Counted from the first letter of the stretch, positions 15,739-24,612 are shown. The stretch: 40,970 nt of DNA from JAXHNE01 sp038316995 (GCA_038316995.1 JBBQAZ010000004.1:1-40970); one strand, 5' to 3'. A program made the numbers and translations. The notes: a model not told the origin generated them from the letters alone.

Positions 15739-17007
15739 ATGTTTGTTGATAAAGTAAAAGTTGAGGTAAAAGCGGGAGACGGCGGAAATGGCGTTGTTAG
15801 TTTTCGTCATGAGATTTATGTAGATAAAGGTGGTCCCGACGGCGGCGACGGCGGCGACGGCGGCGACGTTATGTTTGTGGCAAGTAGGAGTCAGAACACA
15901 CTTGCAGCCTTCCGTTTTCAAAAAGTCGTAAAGGCTAACCCTGGAACAGCCGGAGCAAAACAAAAGAAACATGGTAAAAGTGGCGATACGCTGCGGGTTG
16001 AAATACCAGTAGGTACCGTTGTGTCTAACATGGACGGTGAAATCTTAGCTGATCTAGCTGAGGAGAACGAAGAGGTGATTATTGCTAAGGGTGGAAAAGG
16101 CGGTTTTGGGAACGCTCACTTTACATCCAGCACTCGTCAAACACCTCGGGTTGCTGAAAAAGGTGAACCTGGCGATGAACTTGAACTAGTATTAGAGCTT
16201 AAGACTATTGCAGAAGTAGGATTGGTTGGGTTACCAAATGCTGGAAAATCAACATTTTTATCTGTAGTGAGCAATGCCAAGCCAGAGATTGCCGACTATC
16301 CGTTCACGACATTAGTTCCAAATCTTGGCGTCGTGGACATCGACAAGGAAGCATTTGTCTTCGCTGATATTCCTGGACTTATAGAAGGCGCCAGCGAAGG
16401 TAAAGGCCTTGGAGACGACTTTTTACGGCATATTGAACGAACCAAAGTAATCTTGCACCTAATTGACGTTTATAATGATTCGCTAACAGAAGCGTACACA
16501 ACCATACAAAAAGAATTAGCTGCTTACAAAATTGATTTATCTAAAAAACTTCAAATTGTAGCAATCACAAAAGTGGATGGACTCGACGAGGACATACGTA
16601 AAGATAGATTAAAAGAACTAAAAAAAGCACTACCAAAAGAACTAAAATTATTCGCAATCTCATCCAAAAGTGGTGATGGGGTAATAGAACTGCTCCGAAC
16701 AGTCCGAAAAACCGTAGAAAAACAACGAAATCAAGAAATCGAAAAAGAAAGCTCAGAAAAGAAAATACCAATTTTACAGCTATCAAATCAGCAGCCATGG
16801 CGTGTTATTAAAACTGATGGCGGCTTCCTAATTACTGGCGCTAAAATTGAACGATTTGCAAAACGTACCGACTTTGACGATTTTCATTCGGTGCAACGTA
16901 TTCGTGATATCATGAAAAAAATGGGCATTATGCACGAACTCCACCGACAAAAAATAGAAACAGATCAACAAATTAATATTGCCGGGCTAGGTTCATTTGA
17001 GTTTTAA
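15739..17007 (+). CDS. obgE: GTPase ObgE/CgtA
   Basis: Obg is an essential GTPase in late 50S ribosome assembly and stress control. The 422-residue protein has all three domains. The glycine-rich Obg fold (1-158) contains GGPDGGDGGDGGDV, encoded by three near-perfect 9-base repeats at about 15840-15868. The G domain has the P-loop GLPNAGKST (about 167), switch DYPFTTLVPNLG, G3 DIPGLIEGAS and G4 TKVD. The C-terminal OCT domain (about 340-422) ends in INIAGLGSFEF. It sits alone between the wall hydrolase and sbcB with its own -10 box. Confidence 0.97.
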   Translation: MFVDKVKVEVKAGDGGNGVVSFRHEIYVDKGGPDGGDGGDGGDVMFVASRSQNTLAAFRFQKVVKANPGTAGAKQKKHGKSGDTLRVEIPVGTVVSNMDGEILADLAEENEEVIIAKGGKGGFGNAHFTSSTRQTPRVAEKGEPGDELELVLELKTIAEVGLVGLPNAGKSTFLSVVSNAKPEIADYPFTTLVPNLGVVDIDKEAFVFADIPGLIEGASEGKGLGDDFLRHIERTKVILHLIDVYNDSLTEAYTTIQKELAAYKIDLSKKLQIVAITKVDGLDEDIRKDRLKELKKALPKELKLFAISSKSGDGVIELLRTVRKTVEKQRNQEIEKESSEKKIPILQLSNQQPWRVIKTDGGFLITGAKIERFAKRTDFDDFHSVQRIRDIMKKMGIMHELHRQKIETDQQINIAGLGSFEF

Positions 17008-17039
17008 ACATTTTTAAATACTTGTGAAGATTTTTTAGT

Positions 17040-17068
17040 TTGTGTCACATGGTTATAGCGGGTACTAT
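17040..17068 (+). promoter_or_regulatory. sbcB promoter
   Basis: TTGTGT (17040-17045), 17-base spacer, TACTAT (17063-17068). The -10 ends 8 bases before ATG 17077, so transcription should start at about the start codon. Confidence 0.5.
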
Positions 17069-17076
17069 GCAGGGTG

Positions 17077-18510
17077 ATGACTTTTTACTTTTATGATCTA
17101 GAGACCTCAGGCATAAGTGCAAAGAGTGCACGGATTATGCAGTTTGCAGGCCAGCGCACAGATATGGACTTGAATCCAATTGGGGAACCGCACGATATTT
17201 TGATTAAAATGACAGACGATATATTACCAGAACCTGATGCAGTTATGGTGACAGGTATAACGCCACAGAAAACCATTGCTGGCGGTGTTTCAGAAGCAGA
17301 ATTTTTGCAAACGTTTCATACTGAGGTTGCGCTACCAGACACAATATTCGTAGGCTTTAATTCCGTAAGGTTCGATGATGAATTTATGCGCTATACACAG
17401 TACAGGAATTATTACGATCCTTATGAATGGCAGTGGAAAGATGGACGTTCGCGCTGGGATTTGCTTGATTTAGTTCGTATGACAAGAGCGTTACGACCAG
17501 AAGGAATCGAGTGGCCGTTTGATAGTTCTGGAAAACCATCAAACCGTCTCGAACTTTTAACAAGTGTGAACAAGTTGTCTCACGAAAGTGCTCATGATGC
17601 TCTGAGCGATGTTCATGCAACCATAGAAATCGCTAAGTTAATTAAACAAAAACAGCCAAAATTATTTGATTTCTTACTTGATATTAGAAGTAAAAATAAA
17701 GTCCAAGAGCTTGTCGACTCAGAAGAAATGTTTATTTACACTTCTGGAAAATACTCTAGTGTGAACGAAAAAACAACCATTGTAACCAAGCTGTGTTCAA
17801 CTCCAGAAGGCGCAGCTTTGGTCTATGATTTAAGTATAGACCCGACCCCTTTCCTTAAAATGAGCCAAGAAGAATTACTAGCTAGGTGGCAAGCACCTTG
17901 GAAAGACCCAGCACCTAAGGTTCCTGTAAAAACGCTCAAGTTTAATCGATGTCCGGCGGTAGCTCCACTTGCAGTTCTTGACTCTAAGAGTCAGAAACGG
18001 ATTAAGCTTGATCCAAAGCTAGCATTAAAATATCGTGAACAGATTGCTCAAACAGATTTTTCTAATAAATGCTTAGCTGTTATTAAGAAAATGAATTCAA
18101 TTAGAAATGTTGAACAAAAACAGCTTGTTGACGATTTGCAAAATGTAGACGAGCGCTTATATGAAGCTTTTATTGCTGGTCAGGACAAAATTACAATGAG
18201 TCGCGTACGTGCAGCCAATCCTAGTGAACTCAACGAGATATCGTCTGATGAATTTAAGGACGAGAGATTAAAAGGACTATTGCCACTATATAAAGCAAGA
18301 AATTTCAGTAAATACCTGAACGATGAAGAGCGTATCCAATGGGAAAAATTTAGAACCGAAAAACTGCTCGGAAGTGGTAGTAAAAGTTTAGTAGCAAAAT
18401 ATATGAAACGATTAAAAGAGCTGGACGAAAGCGTCACAGAACCTGGGAAACGGTATTTACTGGAGGAATTACAGCTCTACGCCGAGTCAATCTTGCCGAT
18501 TGTTGATTAA
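17077..18510 (+). CDS. sbcB: Exodeoxyribonuclease I
   Basis: Exonuclease I degrades single-stranded DNA 3' to 5' in recombination and mismatch repair. The 477-residue protein is full length and strikingly like the proteobacterial enzyme. The DEDDh residues lie in FYDLETSG (Asp and Glu), GFNSVRFDDEF (Asp) and SAHDALSDVHATI (His and Asp). The flanking segments GITPQKT, NYYDPYEWQWKDGRSRWDLL and RALRPEGIEWP match the SbcB core, and the C-terminal ExoI domain follows. GTG 17074 directly before ATG 17077 is an alternative start, but the promoter position favours the ATG. Its last 4 bases overlap a convergent small gene. Confidence 0.95.
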   Translation: MTFYFYDLETSGISAKSARIMQFAGQRTDMDLNPIGEPHDILIKMTDDILPEPDAVMVTGITPQKTIAGGVSEAEFLQTFHTEVALPDTIFVGFNSVRFDDEFMRYTQYRNYYDPYEWQWKDGRSRWDLLDLVRMTRALRPEGIEWPFDSSGKPSNRLELLTSVNKLSHESAHDALSDVHATIEIAKLIKQKQPKLFDFLLDIRSKNKVQELVDSEEMFIYTSGKYSSVNEKTTIVTKLCSTPEGAALVYDLSIDPTPFLKMSQEELLARWQAPWKDPAPKVPVKTLKFNRCPAVAPLAVLDSKSQKRIKLDPKLALKYREQIAQTDFSNKCLAVIKKMNSIRNVEQKQLVDDLQNVDERLYEAFIAGQDKITMSRVRAANPSELNEISSDEFKDERLKGLLPLYKARNFSKYLNDEERIQWEKFRTEKLLGSGSKSLVAKYMKRLKELDESVTEPGKRYLLEELQLYAESILPIVD

Positions 18511-18674
18511 ATCGACTTCTCTTCGGCCTCTATTTGTTTCTCTAAAAGGCCTTTTTTGGATTCACGTAAATAGGTACTGACAAGTGTAAAACTTAGCAGA
18601 CATAGTAATGACTGAAAAAAAGTTACAGTAAATTGAGTTCCTGGGATGGTACCAAGAACAATCAGTTCTAGCAT
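18507..18674 (-). CDS. Small single-pass membrane protein, 55 residues
   Basis: The minus-strand ATG at 18674 is preceded by a GGGAGA Shine-Dalgarno about 6 bases away. The product starts MLELIVLGTIPGTQ, has one hydrophobic helix (about 14-34, TVTFFQSLLCLLSFTLVS) and ends in a charged amphipathic tail (YLRESKKGLLEKQIEAEEKS). I cannot name the family; the Shine-Dalgarno site, helix and charged tail make it a convincing small gene. It converges on sbcB, and a shared TTAA gives both genes their stop codons (overlap of 4 bases). The 78 bases upstream hold its promoter region and nothing else I can see. Confidence 0.75.
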   Translation of the reverse strand: MLELIVLGTIPGTQFTVTFFQSLLCLLSFTLVSTYLRESKKGLLEKQIEAEEKSI

Positions 18675-18752
18675 GAATTGTCTCCCGTTTCTATTAATAC
18701 AATAATAGCATAAAGATGCACAGCATGCAAAGCTATTTAGAAGTAGTGCTTA

Positions 18753-19160
18753 TTATCTTAGTATTTTTTTCATTTTTTCAATGAATAATTCAAGCCGTTT
18801 GCGGTTACCGAGAAAAAGAGTAGCCCCGGTAAAAAGACAAAATATTGCAAGCGAAAGGGTTATGCTCTTGGTGTAGCGTAATAACAAATAGATTCCTCCT
18901 GCAAGAAATGTAAATGAAAGCATGTCATATAAGGCCTGCAACGCAGGGTGCTCTATGAATATTTTTTCAGATATCTTTAGGCCATTATTCCTAATGTATT
19001 TTATAAGTTTCTTTGCCCAATCGTGGTGTATGGAAAGGAATCCAAGTCCTGCCAATAATAGAGGTATTCCACCAGGTCCGGGAAGCCACCCAAGGAGGGG
19101 AGAAATAAGAATTAGAGCAATACCAATGATATCAAAAATGAAATGCCTCAATGACCTCAT
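18753..19160 (-). CDS. PGPGW-type transmembrane protein
   Basis: The 135-residue protein has the family signature LLGWLPGPGGIPLLLAGLGFLS near its N-terminus (this spans two helices, about 12-44; the core is WLPGPGG). Two further helices follow at about 81-98 and 102-118, and the C-terminus is basic. This is the putative transmembrane PGPGW family, whose function is unknown. TATACT on the minus strand (plus positions 19167-19172) lies 6 bases before its ATG, so the message would be leaderless. It follows pheA by 18 bases on the same strand. Confidence 0.82.
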   Translation of the reverse strand: MRSLRHFIFDIIGIALILISPLLGWLPGPGGIPLLLAGLGFLSIHHDWAKKLIKYIRNNGLKISEKIFIEHPALQALYDMLSFTFLAGGIYLLLRYTKSITLSLAIFCLFTGATLFLGNRKRLELFIEKMKKILR

Positions 19161-19178
19161 GTTCTTAGTATAGATTAA

Positions 19179-20012
19179 CTAAGAAACTTTACCAGCAAGG
19201 TAGCTACCAAGACGCTTAACTGTGCACCCAGATTCTTTAAGCTCGCTCATTGCTGCTCCCAACGAGCCATTGCCAATAACGTCTATATAAAACACGTAAT
19301 GCCAGGCTTTTCCTACTATCGGACGTGAATGGAGCAAGGTTAGATTTAATTGATGTTTATTGAATACCCCAAGTGCTCTATAGAGTGCGCCAGGTTTAGT
19401 ATCACCATGAGTCTGTAATACGAGCGATGATTTAATGCCGTTCATGGTCATTACTTTTGGTGGCTTGTTCTCTAAGATTACAAACCTTGTGTAGTTCTGG
19501 TGGTTTGTTTCAATGTTGCGTCTTAAAATCTTGAGTCCGTGAAGTTCTGCTGCTTGAGAGCTAGCAATTGCAACCTTAGAAGAGTCATTCCATTTTTTTA
19601 TAAACGCGACACTTTGAGCGGTATCGTGTTGCTCGAATCTGGCTGCATGTGGAATTTTTGAATCAAGAAACTTTTCGCACTGCGCAAGAGCAATCGGGTG
19701 AGAATGAATTTCTTTAATACTAGATAATTTTGCATCAGCAAGACCAATTAGAGATTGTTCAATTCGAAGGTAAATTTCTCCGATAATTGACGCACCGCCG
19801 TCAATCAATAAATCATAAACTTCATTAATTGAACCGTATAAAGAGTTTTCGATTGCACAAACTGCAAAATCGACATGGCCATTTTCAAGTACATCGAAAA
19901 CTGTCTTGAAAGGTAAATCGCATTCAATAATTTCATATGGATTTTTAAAATATTGTCGTGCGGCTATGTCATGGAATGATGCCCGAGCTCCTTGAATTGC
20001 GATCTTCTTCAT
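19179..20012 (-). CDS. pheA: Prephenate dehydratase
   Basis: The enzyme converts prephenate to phenylpyruvate in phenylalanine synthesis. The 277-residue protein shows IAIQGARASFHDIAA at the start, the catalytic-domain motifs CAIENSLYGSINEVYDLL and HSHPIALAQC, and the active-site Thr in NYTRFVIL. A C-terminal ACT domain (about 195-275, with KPGALYRALGVF and LHSRP) normally binds Phe for feedback control. ATG 20012 is preferred over an in-frame TTG six bases earlier. No other aromatic pathway gene is in the window, and a lone pheA is unexpected in a reduced CPR genome. Confidence 0.92.
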   Translation of the reverse strand: MKKIAIQGARASFHDIAARQYFKNPYEIIECDLPFKTVFDVLENGHVDFAVCAIENSLYGSINEVYDLLIDGGASIIGEIYLRIEQSLIGLADAKLSSIKEIHSHPIALAQCEKFLDSKIPHAARFEQHDTAQSVAFIKKWNDSSKVAIASSQAAELHGLKILRRNIETNHQNYTRFVILENKPPKVMTMNGIKSSLVLQTHGDTKPGALYRALGVFNKHQLNLTLLHSRPIVGKAWHYVFYIDVIGNGSLGAAMSELKESGCTVKRLGSYLAGKVS

Positions 20013-20050
20013 TGACAAAGACTAACATATTCGATTTGCGTAATTAGCAA

Positions 20051-20056
20051 TATAAT
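20051..20056 (+). promoter_or_regulatory. -10 box of the 20106 gene
   Basis: TATAAT at 20051-20056 in the short gap between divergent pheA and the unknown gene. It predicts a start near 20063 and a leader of about 43 bases containing the AAGGAG at 20095-20100. Confidence 0.5.
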
Positions 20057-20105
20057 TGATAAGATTTAAATGATAAAAGACTGCAAAACCAAAAAAGGAG
20101 TAATT

Positions 20106-21014
20106 ATGGCAGGAGGCGGTCAGTGGCAACACGGTGCTAGATCTAATTTGCATTCAGGTGAAAGATTAAGATCAGATTGTATATCTGCAGATGACATTTG
20201 TAACTCGCCAACTAAAATTCCACCAGAATTCTTTGTGCCGAGTTTTTCTGTGTTCCGCCCAGTACTTGCGACTCTCGAAATGCACGATTTCCATAGTCGA
20301 TTAGGTGATTTGTTTGGAAAGGGAACTTACCGTGCTTTACCGCTAGCCAGGATGGGCGTACGTATCGTTGAGCAGAAAGCACTAATTAAAATTTTTCATG
20401 GTGCAGATGTTAAGCCTTACGCAGAGGATATTCATGATGTCGTTGATCATATTAAAGTCGGTCTAGGAAACTTAGTAAAAAGTAAACCACATAGCTTTCC
20501 AATGTATACCGACACCGTTTATAGGTTTGGAGAAGATGGAAAATCAATTGCGCTTGGGTCAAAAGGATGGCAGGGATTTAAGGCTCGATACCCGAGAAAA
20601 GACGCACTTGGAAATTTGCTATTTAATTCTCAAGGACTTAACGAGGCCAATCTTGTAATCGGCGCACTAACTAATGTATTTACAGAAGAATATGACACTT
20701 CTGGCGAACTGCAAGATGTTAACTTTCGCCCACTTCAATCATCCTTGGCGCCTCACGTTACTGTTGCAAAAAAAGTCAGGGGAAATGCACTAACGAATAG
20801 TGAGGTGGTAGAGTTGAACGGACATATCAGTGAATTTATGCCCGAGTCAATACCCTTGTTTGATCCTTTTATACGAGTGCGACTTGATAGGGATGGCACG
20901 GGAGTGTATTTAAATTCAAGAGATGAAGAAGAGAAGTATGACGCCTTTATGACTGTTAGAAATCCAAAGAAAAAAGAATACGGAAAGTTGTTGCTTCGTT
21001 ACTTTAATGACTAG
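20106..21014 (+). CDS. Hypothetical protein, 302 residues
   Basis: ATG 20106 is chosen because AAGGAG (20095-20100) lies 5 bases before it; an in-frame ATG at 20070 has no such site. The family is not recognised. The protein is soluble, with a Gly/His-rich start (AGGGQWQHGARSNLHSGERL), an Arg-rich middle and a C-terminal part containing SLAPHVTVAKKV. That resembles one of the two HxTx motifs of 2H phosphoesterases (2'-5' RNA ligase type), but I do not find a convincing second motif. It is divergent from pheA and followed by uvrA, which has its own promoter. Codon use is like its neighbours. Confidence 0.7.
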   Translation: MAGGGQWQHGARSNLHSGERLRSDCISADDICNSPTKIPPEFFVPSFSVFRPVLATLEMHDFHSRLGDLFGKGTYRALPLARMGVRIVEQKALIKIFHGADVKPYAEDIHDVVDHIKVGLGNLVKSKPHSFPMYTDTVYRFGEDGKSIALGSKGWQGFKARYPRKDALGNLLFNSQGLNEANLVIGALTNVFTEEYDTSGELQDVNFRPLQSSLAPHVTVAKKVRGNALTNSEVVELNGHISEFMPESIPLFDPFIRVRLDRDGTGVYLNSRDEEEKYDAFMTVRNPKKKEYGKLLLRYFND

Positions 21015-21017
21015 TTA

Positions 21018-21047
21018 TTGACGCTTCAGAGTTGTTGGACGTATAAT
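21018..21047 (+). promoter_or_regulatory. uvrA promoter
   Basis: TTGACG (21018-21023), 18-base spacer, TATAAT (21042-21047): the best sigma70-type promoter in the window. It ends 9 bases before ATG 21057, so uvrA mRNA should have a leader of only a few bases. This excludes an in-frame TTG start at 21018. Confidence 0.8.
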
Positions 21048-21056
21048 AGTGGATTA

Positions 21057-23867
21057 ATGTCTGATGTAATTCGAGTGACGGGAGCGCGTGAACACAACCT
21101 AAAGGATGTGTCGATTGAGATTCCTCGCGATAAGTTAGTGGTAATAACCGGGTTAAGCGGTTCAGGAAAATCAAGTTTGGCATTTGACACAATTTACGCA
21201 GAAGGCCAACGGCGTTATGTAGAATCGCTAAGTTCTTATGCGCGACAGTTTTTAGGTCTCATGGAAAAACCAGATGTCGATCAGATAGAGGGTTTAAGCC
21301 CGGCAATTAGTATTGACCAAAAGTCCACTAGTCGTAATCCTCGATCGACGGTTGCAACTGTCACAGAAATTTATGACTATCTTCGTTTATTGTTTGCTAG
21401 GATTGGGATTCCTCACTGCTCAATATGTGGAAAAACGGTTGAGCGCCAAACTATAACCGCCATAGTTGAGCAAGTAGCTGAACTTAAGAAGGATGCACGA
21501 ATGATTGTGCTTGCCCCGATTGTTATTGATAAAAAGGGCGCATACGAACATGTTCCAGAACAATATCAGCAAGCTGGATTTGCGCGAGTTAGAGTCGATG
21601 GAGTTGTTTATGCGCTAGATGAGTTTCCCCAACTTGATAAAAAATTTAAACACACCATTGAAGTTGTAGTAGACCGCCTTGTAAATGATGAATCAAGCAG
21701 GAACCGGCTTTCACAATCTATTGAACAGGCTATTGACCTTGCCGACGGTAAGCTGAAAATCATGCTTGCCGACGAAGACAAAACCCATGACTACTCATTG
21801 AAATATGCTTGTATTGATCATCCTGATGTGTTTATTCCTGAGCTTGAACCTAGAACCTTTAGCTTTAATAGTCCACACGGTGCCTGTCCGACATGCACAG
21901 GCCTTGGTTCCCGGCTCGAGGTTGATCCAGAACTTGTTGTGCCGAACGGCAGGCTTACAATAGCCGAGGGAGCTATTCGACCCTACAACCGCGTAAGTGC
22001 TGATGCGTGGTACATGAAGAAGCTTCACGCGGTTGCTGAAGCGCATGGATTTGATTTGCATGTACCAACTAGCGAATTAGCAGAAAAAGATTTACAAATA
22101 ATAATGTACGGCACGGGTAGTCAAACGTATGAAGTGATGTTGGGAAGTGGCCGAACATTTGATTCAACTTATGAAGGCGTTGTACCGAACTTAGAGCGAA
22201 GACACAAAGAAACAGACAGTGATTTTATGCGGCGCGACATTGAGCGATTTATGCGCGAACGACCGTGTCATGAATGCCAAGGAAAGCGACTTCGCCCGGA
22301 AGTTTTGGCGATAACTGTTGGTGGAAATTCAATAATTGATATATGCGAATTATCAATTGATGATGCCATAAAACTTTTTGATGGACTTAAGCTTAATTCA
22401 CAAGAACAAACTATTGGATACCAGATACTAAAAGAGGTAAAAGCTAGATTATCTTTCATGCAAAACGTTGGCTTAAATTATTTAAGCTTGGCTCGAAGCG
22501 CTGTTACATTATCTGGTGGAGAGGCACAGCGAATTCGTCTGGCTACTCAAATTGGTTCTGGACTAGAGGGAGTACTATATGTGTTGGATGAACCAAGTAT
22601 TGGGCTTCATCAACGCGATAACGACAGACTGATCACAACCCTTAAACGCCTACGAGACCTAGGAAATACTGTCATTGTTGTTGAGCACGACGAAGAGACT
22701 ATACGTACCGCAGATTATCTAGTGGACATTGGACCTGGTGCTGGTGTTCATGGTGGTGAGATAATTGCGCGTGGAAGTCCAAAAGAAGTTGAAGCTGTAG
22801 AAAGAAGCATTACAGGACAATATTTACGTGGCAAAAGAAAAATTGAGTATAAGAAGAAGAGAAGAAGTGGAAATGGTAAGTCGCTCCAAATTATTGGCGC
22901 TAAAGAAAATAATCTGAAAAATATAAGTGTCGAAATACCTCTAGGAAAAATGATTGTTGTCAGCGGCGTGTCAGGTTCTGGAAAATCCAGCCTAATTAAT
23001 GACATTTTAGCCAAAGAGTTGTCTGCAAGATTAATGCGAGCTAATTCAGTCCCTGGAAGACATGAATCAATCGAGGGAATTGAGCATCTAGACAAGGCAA
23101 TTATTATTGATCAATCTCCAATCGGCAGAACTCCGCGTTCAAACCCAGCAACCTATACAGGCTTATTTACGCCAATCCGTGATTTATTTGCTTCTGTTCC
23201 GGAGTCAAAACTACGAGGTTACAAGGCTGGGAGATTTAGTTTTAATGTAAAAGGTGGACGCTGCGAAAACTGCTCTGGCGATGGAATTATAAAAATTGAA
23301 ATGCACTTTTTGCCAGATGTATATGTCCCCTGCGAAGAATGCGGTGGAAAGCGTTATAACAAAGAAGCACTGGAAATACACTATAAAGGCAAAACAATTA
23401 GTGATGTGCTTGGGATGACGACTGAAACAGCTTTAGGGTTTTTTGAAAATGTACCTGTAATTGCCAGAAAACTTCAAACGTTAGTGGAAGTAGGTCTAGG
23501 CTATATAACTCTCGGTCAATCAGCAACAACACTTTCAGGTGGAGAAGCGCAGCGCGTGAAGCTTGCAACTGAGCTTTCTAAGCGCTCGACAGGTAAGCCA
23601 CTGTATATTTTAGACGAACCGACTACTGGACTTCATATGGAAGACGTCAAGAAACTCATGGGTGTTTTACATGCATTAGTTGATTCAGGTAACAGTATGG
23701 TGATAATCGAACACAATCTTGATGTAGTTAAGAATGCCGATCATATTATTGACATGGGACCAGAAGGCGGTGCGGGCGGCGGACGAGTAATTGTACAAGG
23801 TACCCCAGAAGAAATTGCCAAAAACAAAGATTCATACACGGCTCATTTCCTTAAAAAAATGCTTTAG
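21057..23867 (+). CDS. uvrA: Excinuclease ABC subunit A
   Basis: UvrA is the damage-sensing ATPase of nucleotide excision repair. The 936-residue protein has two ABC modules: Walker A GLSGSGKSS near residue 35 and GVSGSGKSS near 640. The signature motifs are TLSGGEAQRI and TLSGGEAQRV, and the Walker B segments are LYVLDEPSIGLHQRD and LYILDEPTTGLHMED. Zn-binding Cys pairs are visible in CSICG, CPTC, CHEC and CENC/CEEC. Start ATG 21057 gives the usual N-terminus DVIRVTGAREHNLKDV. It has a private strong promoter. uvrC lies 5 kb downstream in another unit. Confidence 0.98.
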   Translation: MSDVIRVTGAREHNLKDVSIEIPRDKLVVITGLSGSGKSSLAFDTIYAEGQRRYVESLSSYARQFLGLMEKPDVDQIEGLSPAISIDQKSTSRNPRSTVATVTEIYDYLRLLFARIGIPHCSICGKTVERQTITAIVEQVAELKKDARMIVLAPIVIDKKGAYEHVPEQYQQAGFARVRVDGVVYALDEFPQLDKKFKHTIEVVVDRLVNDESSRNRLSQSIEQAIDLADGKLKIMLADEDKTHDYSLKYACIDHPDVFIPELEPRTFSFNSPHGACPTCTGLGSRLEVDPELVVPNGRLTIAEGAIRPYNRVSADAWYMKKLHAVAEAHGFDLHVPTSELAEKDLQIIMYGTGSQTYEVMLGSGRTFDSTYEGVVPNLERRHKETDSDFMRRDIERFMRERPCHECQGKRLRPEVLAITVGGNSIIDICELSIDDAIKLFDGLKLNSQEQTIGYQILKEVKARLSFMQNVGLNYLSLARSAVTLSGGEAQRIRLATQIGSGLEGVLYVLDEPSIGLHQRDNDRLITTLKRLRDLGNTVIVVEHDEETIRTADYLVDIGPGAGVHGGEIIARGSPKEVEAVERSITGQYLRGKRKIEYKKKRRSGNGKSLQIIGAKENNLKNISVEIPLGKMIVVSGVSGSGKSSLINDILAKELSARLMRANSVPGRHESIEGIEHLDKAIIIDQSPIGRTPRSNPATYTGLFTPIRDLFASVPESKLRGYKAGRFSFNVKGGRCENCSGDGIIKIEMHFLPDVYVPCEECGGKRYNKEALEIHYKGKTISDVLGMTTETALGFFENVPVIARKLQTLVEVGLGYITLGQSATTLSGGEAQRVKLATELSKRSTGKPLYILDEPTTGLHMEDVKKLMGVLHALVDSGNSMVIIEHNLDVVKNADHIIDMGPEGGAGGGRVIVQGTPEEIAKNKDSYTAHFLKKML

Positions 23868-23870
23868 ACC

Positions 23871-24545
23871 TTATAGTACGCGGAATAGAATCACGACAAC
23901 AATTATAATTGCCAGCAAACCAAGACTAATAAGGTCAATAGAGCGCTCGATCTTATCTTTGTATTTTTCTCCTAGAAAAGCCGCAGCCCCTGCCACTCCA
24001 AGAAAACGCATACCTCTCCCAAGTAGTGATGCAAAAATAAATCCCAGTAAGTTAATTTGAAATACTCCAGCTGCAATAGTAAATATTTTGTAAGGAATTG
24101 GAGTAAATGCCGCGGCGAATACCGCCCAAAATGATTGTTCTATATATAATTGTTCTACTGACGCAAATCCAGACTGTAAATGCAAAGTTCGAATAAGCCA
24201 ACCACCAATTGATTCGAATAAAGCATACCCAATAAAATAGCCAAACAAACCGCCTAGTACCGAACCCGCAATTGTCAGAAAAGCCAAACGCCACCATTTT
24301 TTTGGTTTTGCAAATGTTGTGGCAATCAGTAGAGGGTCGGGCGGAAGTGGAAAGAACGAACTTTCGGCAAAGCTTATACTAAATAGTGCTAGATTTGCAC
24401 GTGGGTGAGCAGCCCATTTTATTGTCCATGCGTATAATCGTTTTATAAATGCGCGAAGTTTTTTTATTGGATAGGTGATTGATAACAATATAGCTGTTTC
24501 AGGCGAACTCACCGCTTTTGGTGCATGTTTTGATTTTTTAAACAT
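23871..24545 (-). CDS. YqaA/DedA-family membrane protein
   Basis: The 224-residue protein contains a VTT/SNARE-associated-type domain: SISFAESSFFPLPPDPLL, then helices with GSVLGGLFGYFIGY and AAAFTPIPYKIFTIAAG and GRGMRFLG. These match the YqaA branch of the DedA superfamily, whose members are thought to move lipids or act in envelope homeostasis. There are about five hydrophobic segments plus a basic N-terminus. The ATG is 7 bases behind a minus-strand TATACT (24553-24558), so it is leaderless. It converges on uvrA with a 3-base gap and diverges from rplY across a palindromic promoter. Confidence 0.85.
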   Translation of the reverse strand: MFKKSKHAPKAVSSPETAILLSITYPIKKLRAFIKRLYAWTIKWAAHPRANLALFSISFAESSFFPLPPDPLLIATTFAKPKKWWRLAFLTIAGSVLGGLFGYFIGYALFESIGGWLIRTLHLQSGFASVEQLYIEQSFWAVFAAAFTPIPYKIFTIAAGVFQINLLGFIFASLLGRGMRFLGVAGAAAFLGEKYKDKIERSIDLISLGLLAIIIVVVILFRVL

Positions 24546-24546
24546 A

Positions 24547-24612
24547 CCCTACAGTATAGACGAAATTAGCTGTTTATGATGCATCAAAACAACAGTTTGC
24601 TATACTGTAGGG
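24547..24612. promoter_or_regulatory. Palindromic divergent promoter (YqaA-like / rplY)
   Basis: A perfect 13-base inverted repeat, CCCTACAGTATAG (24547-24559) and CTATACTGTAGGG (24600-24612), carries both -10 boxes (TATACT on each strand). Between them CTGTT (24570-24574) mirrors AACAG (24591-24595) around a central palindrome TGATGCATCA (24577-24586). Both -35 regions therefore fall in the symmetric centre. Confidence 0.7.

Noticed and set aside
15840..15868. Triple 9-base repeat as a microsatellite or phase-variation tract
   Set aside because: It encodes the GGDGGDGGD stretch normal for the Obg fold and is in multiples of three.
21018..21056. Longer uvrA starting at TTG 21018
   Set aside because: TTGACG is the -35 and TATAAT the -10 of a strong promoter; family N-terminus begins at ATG 21057.
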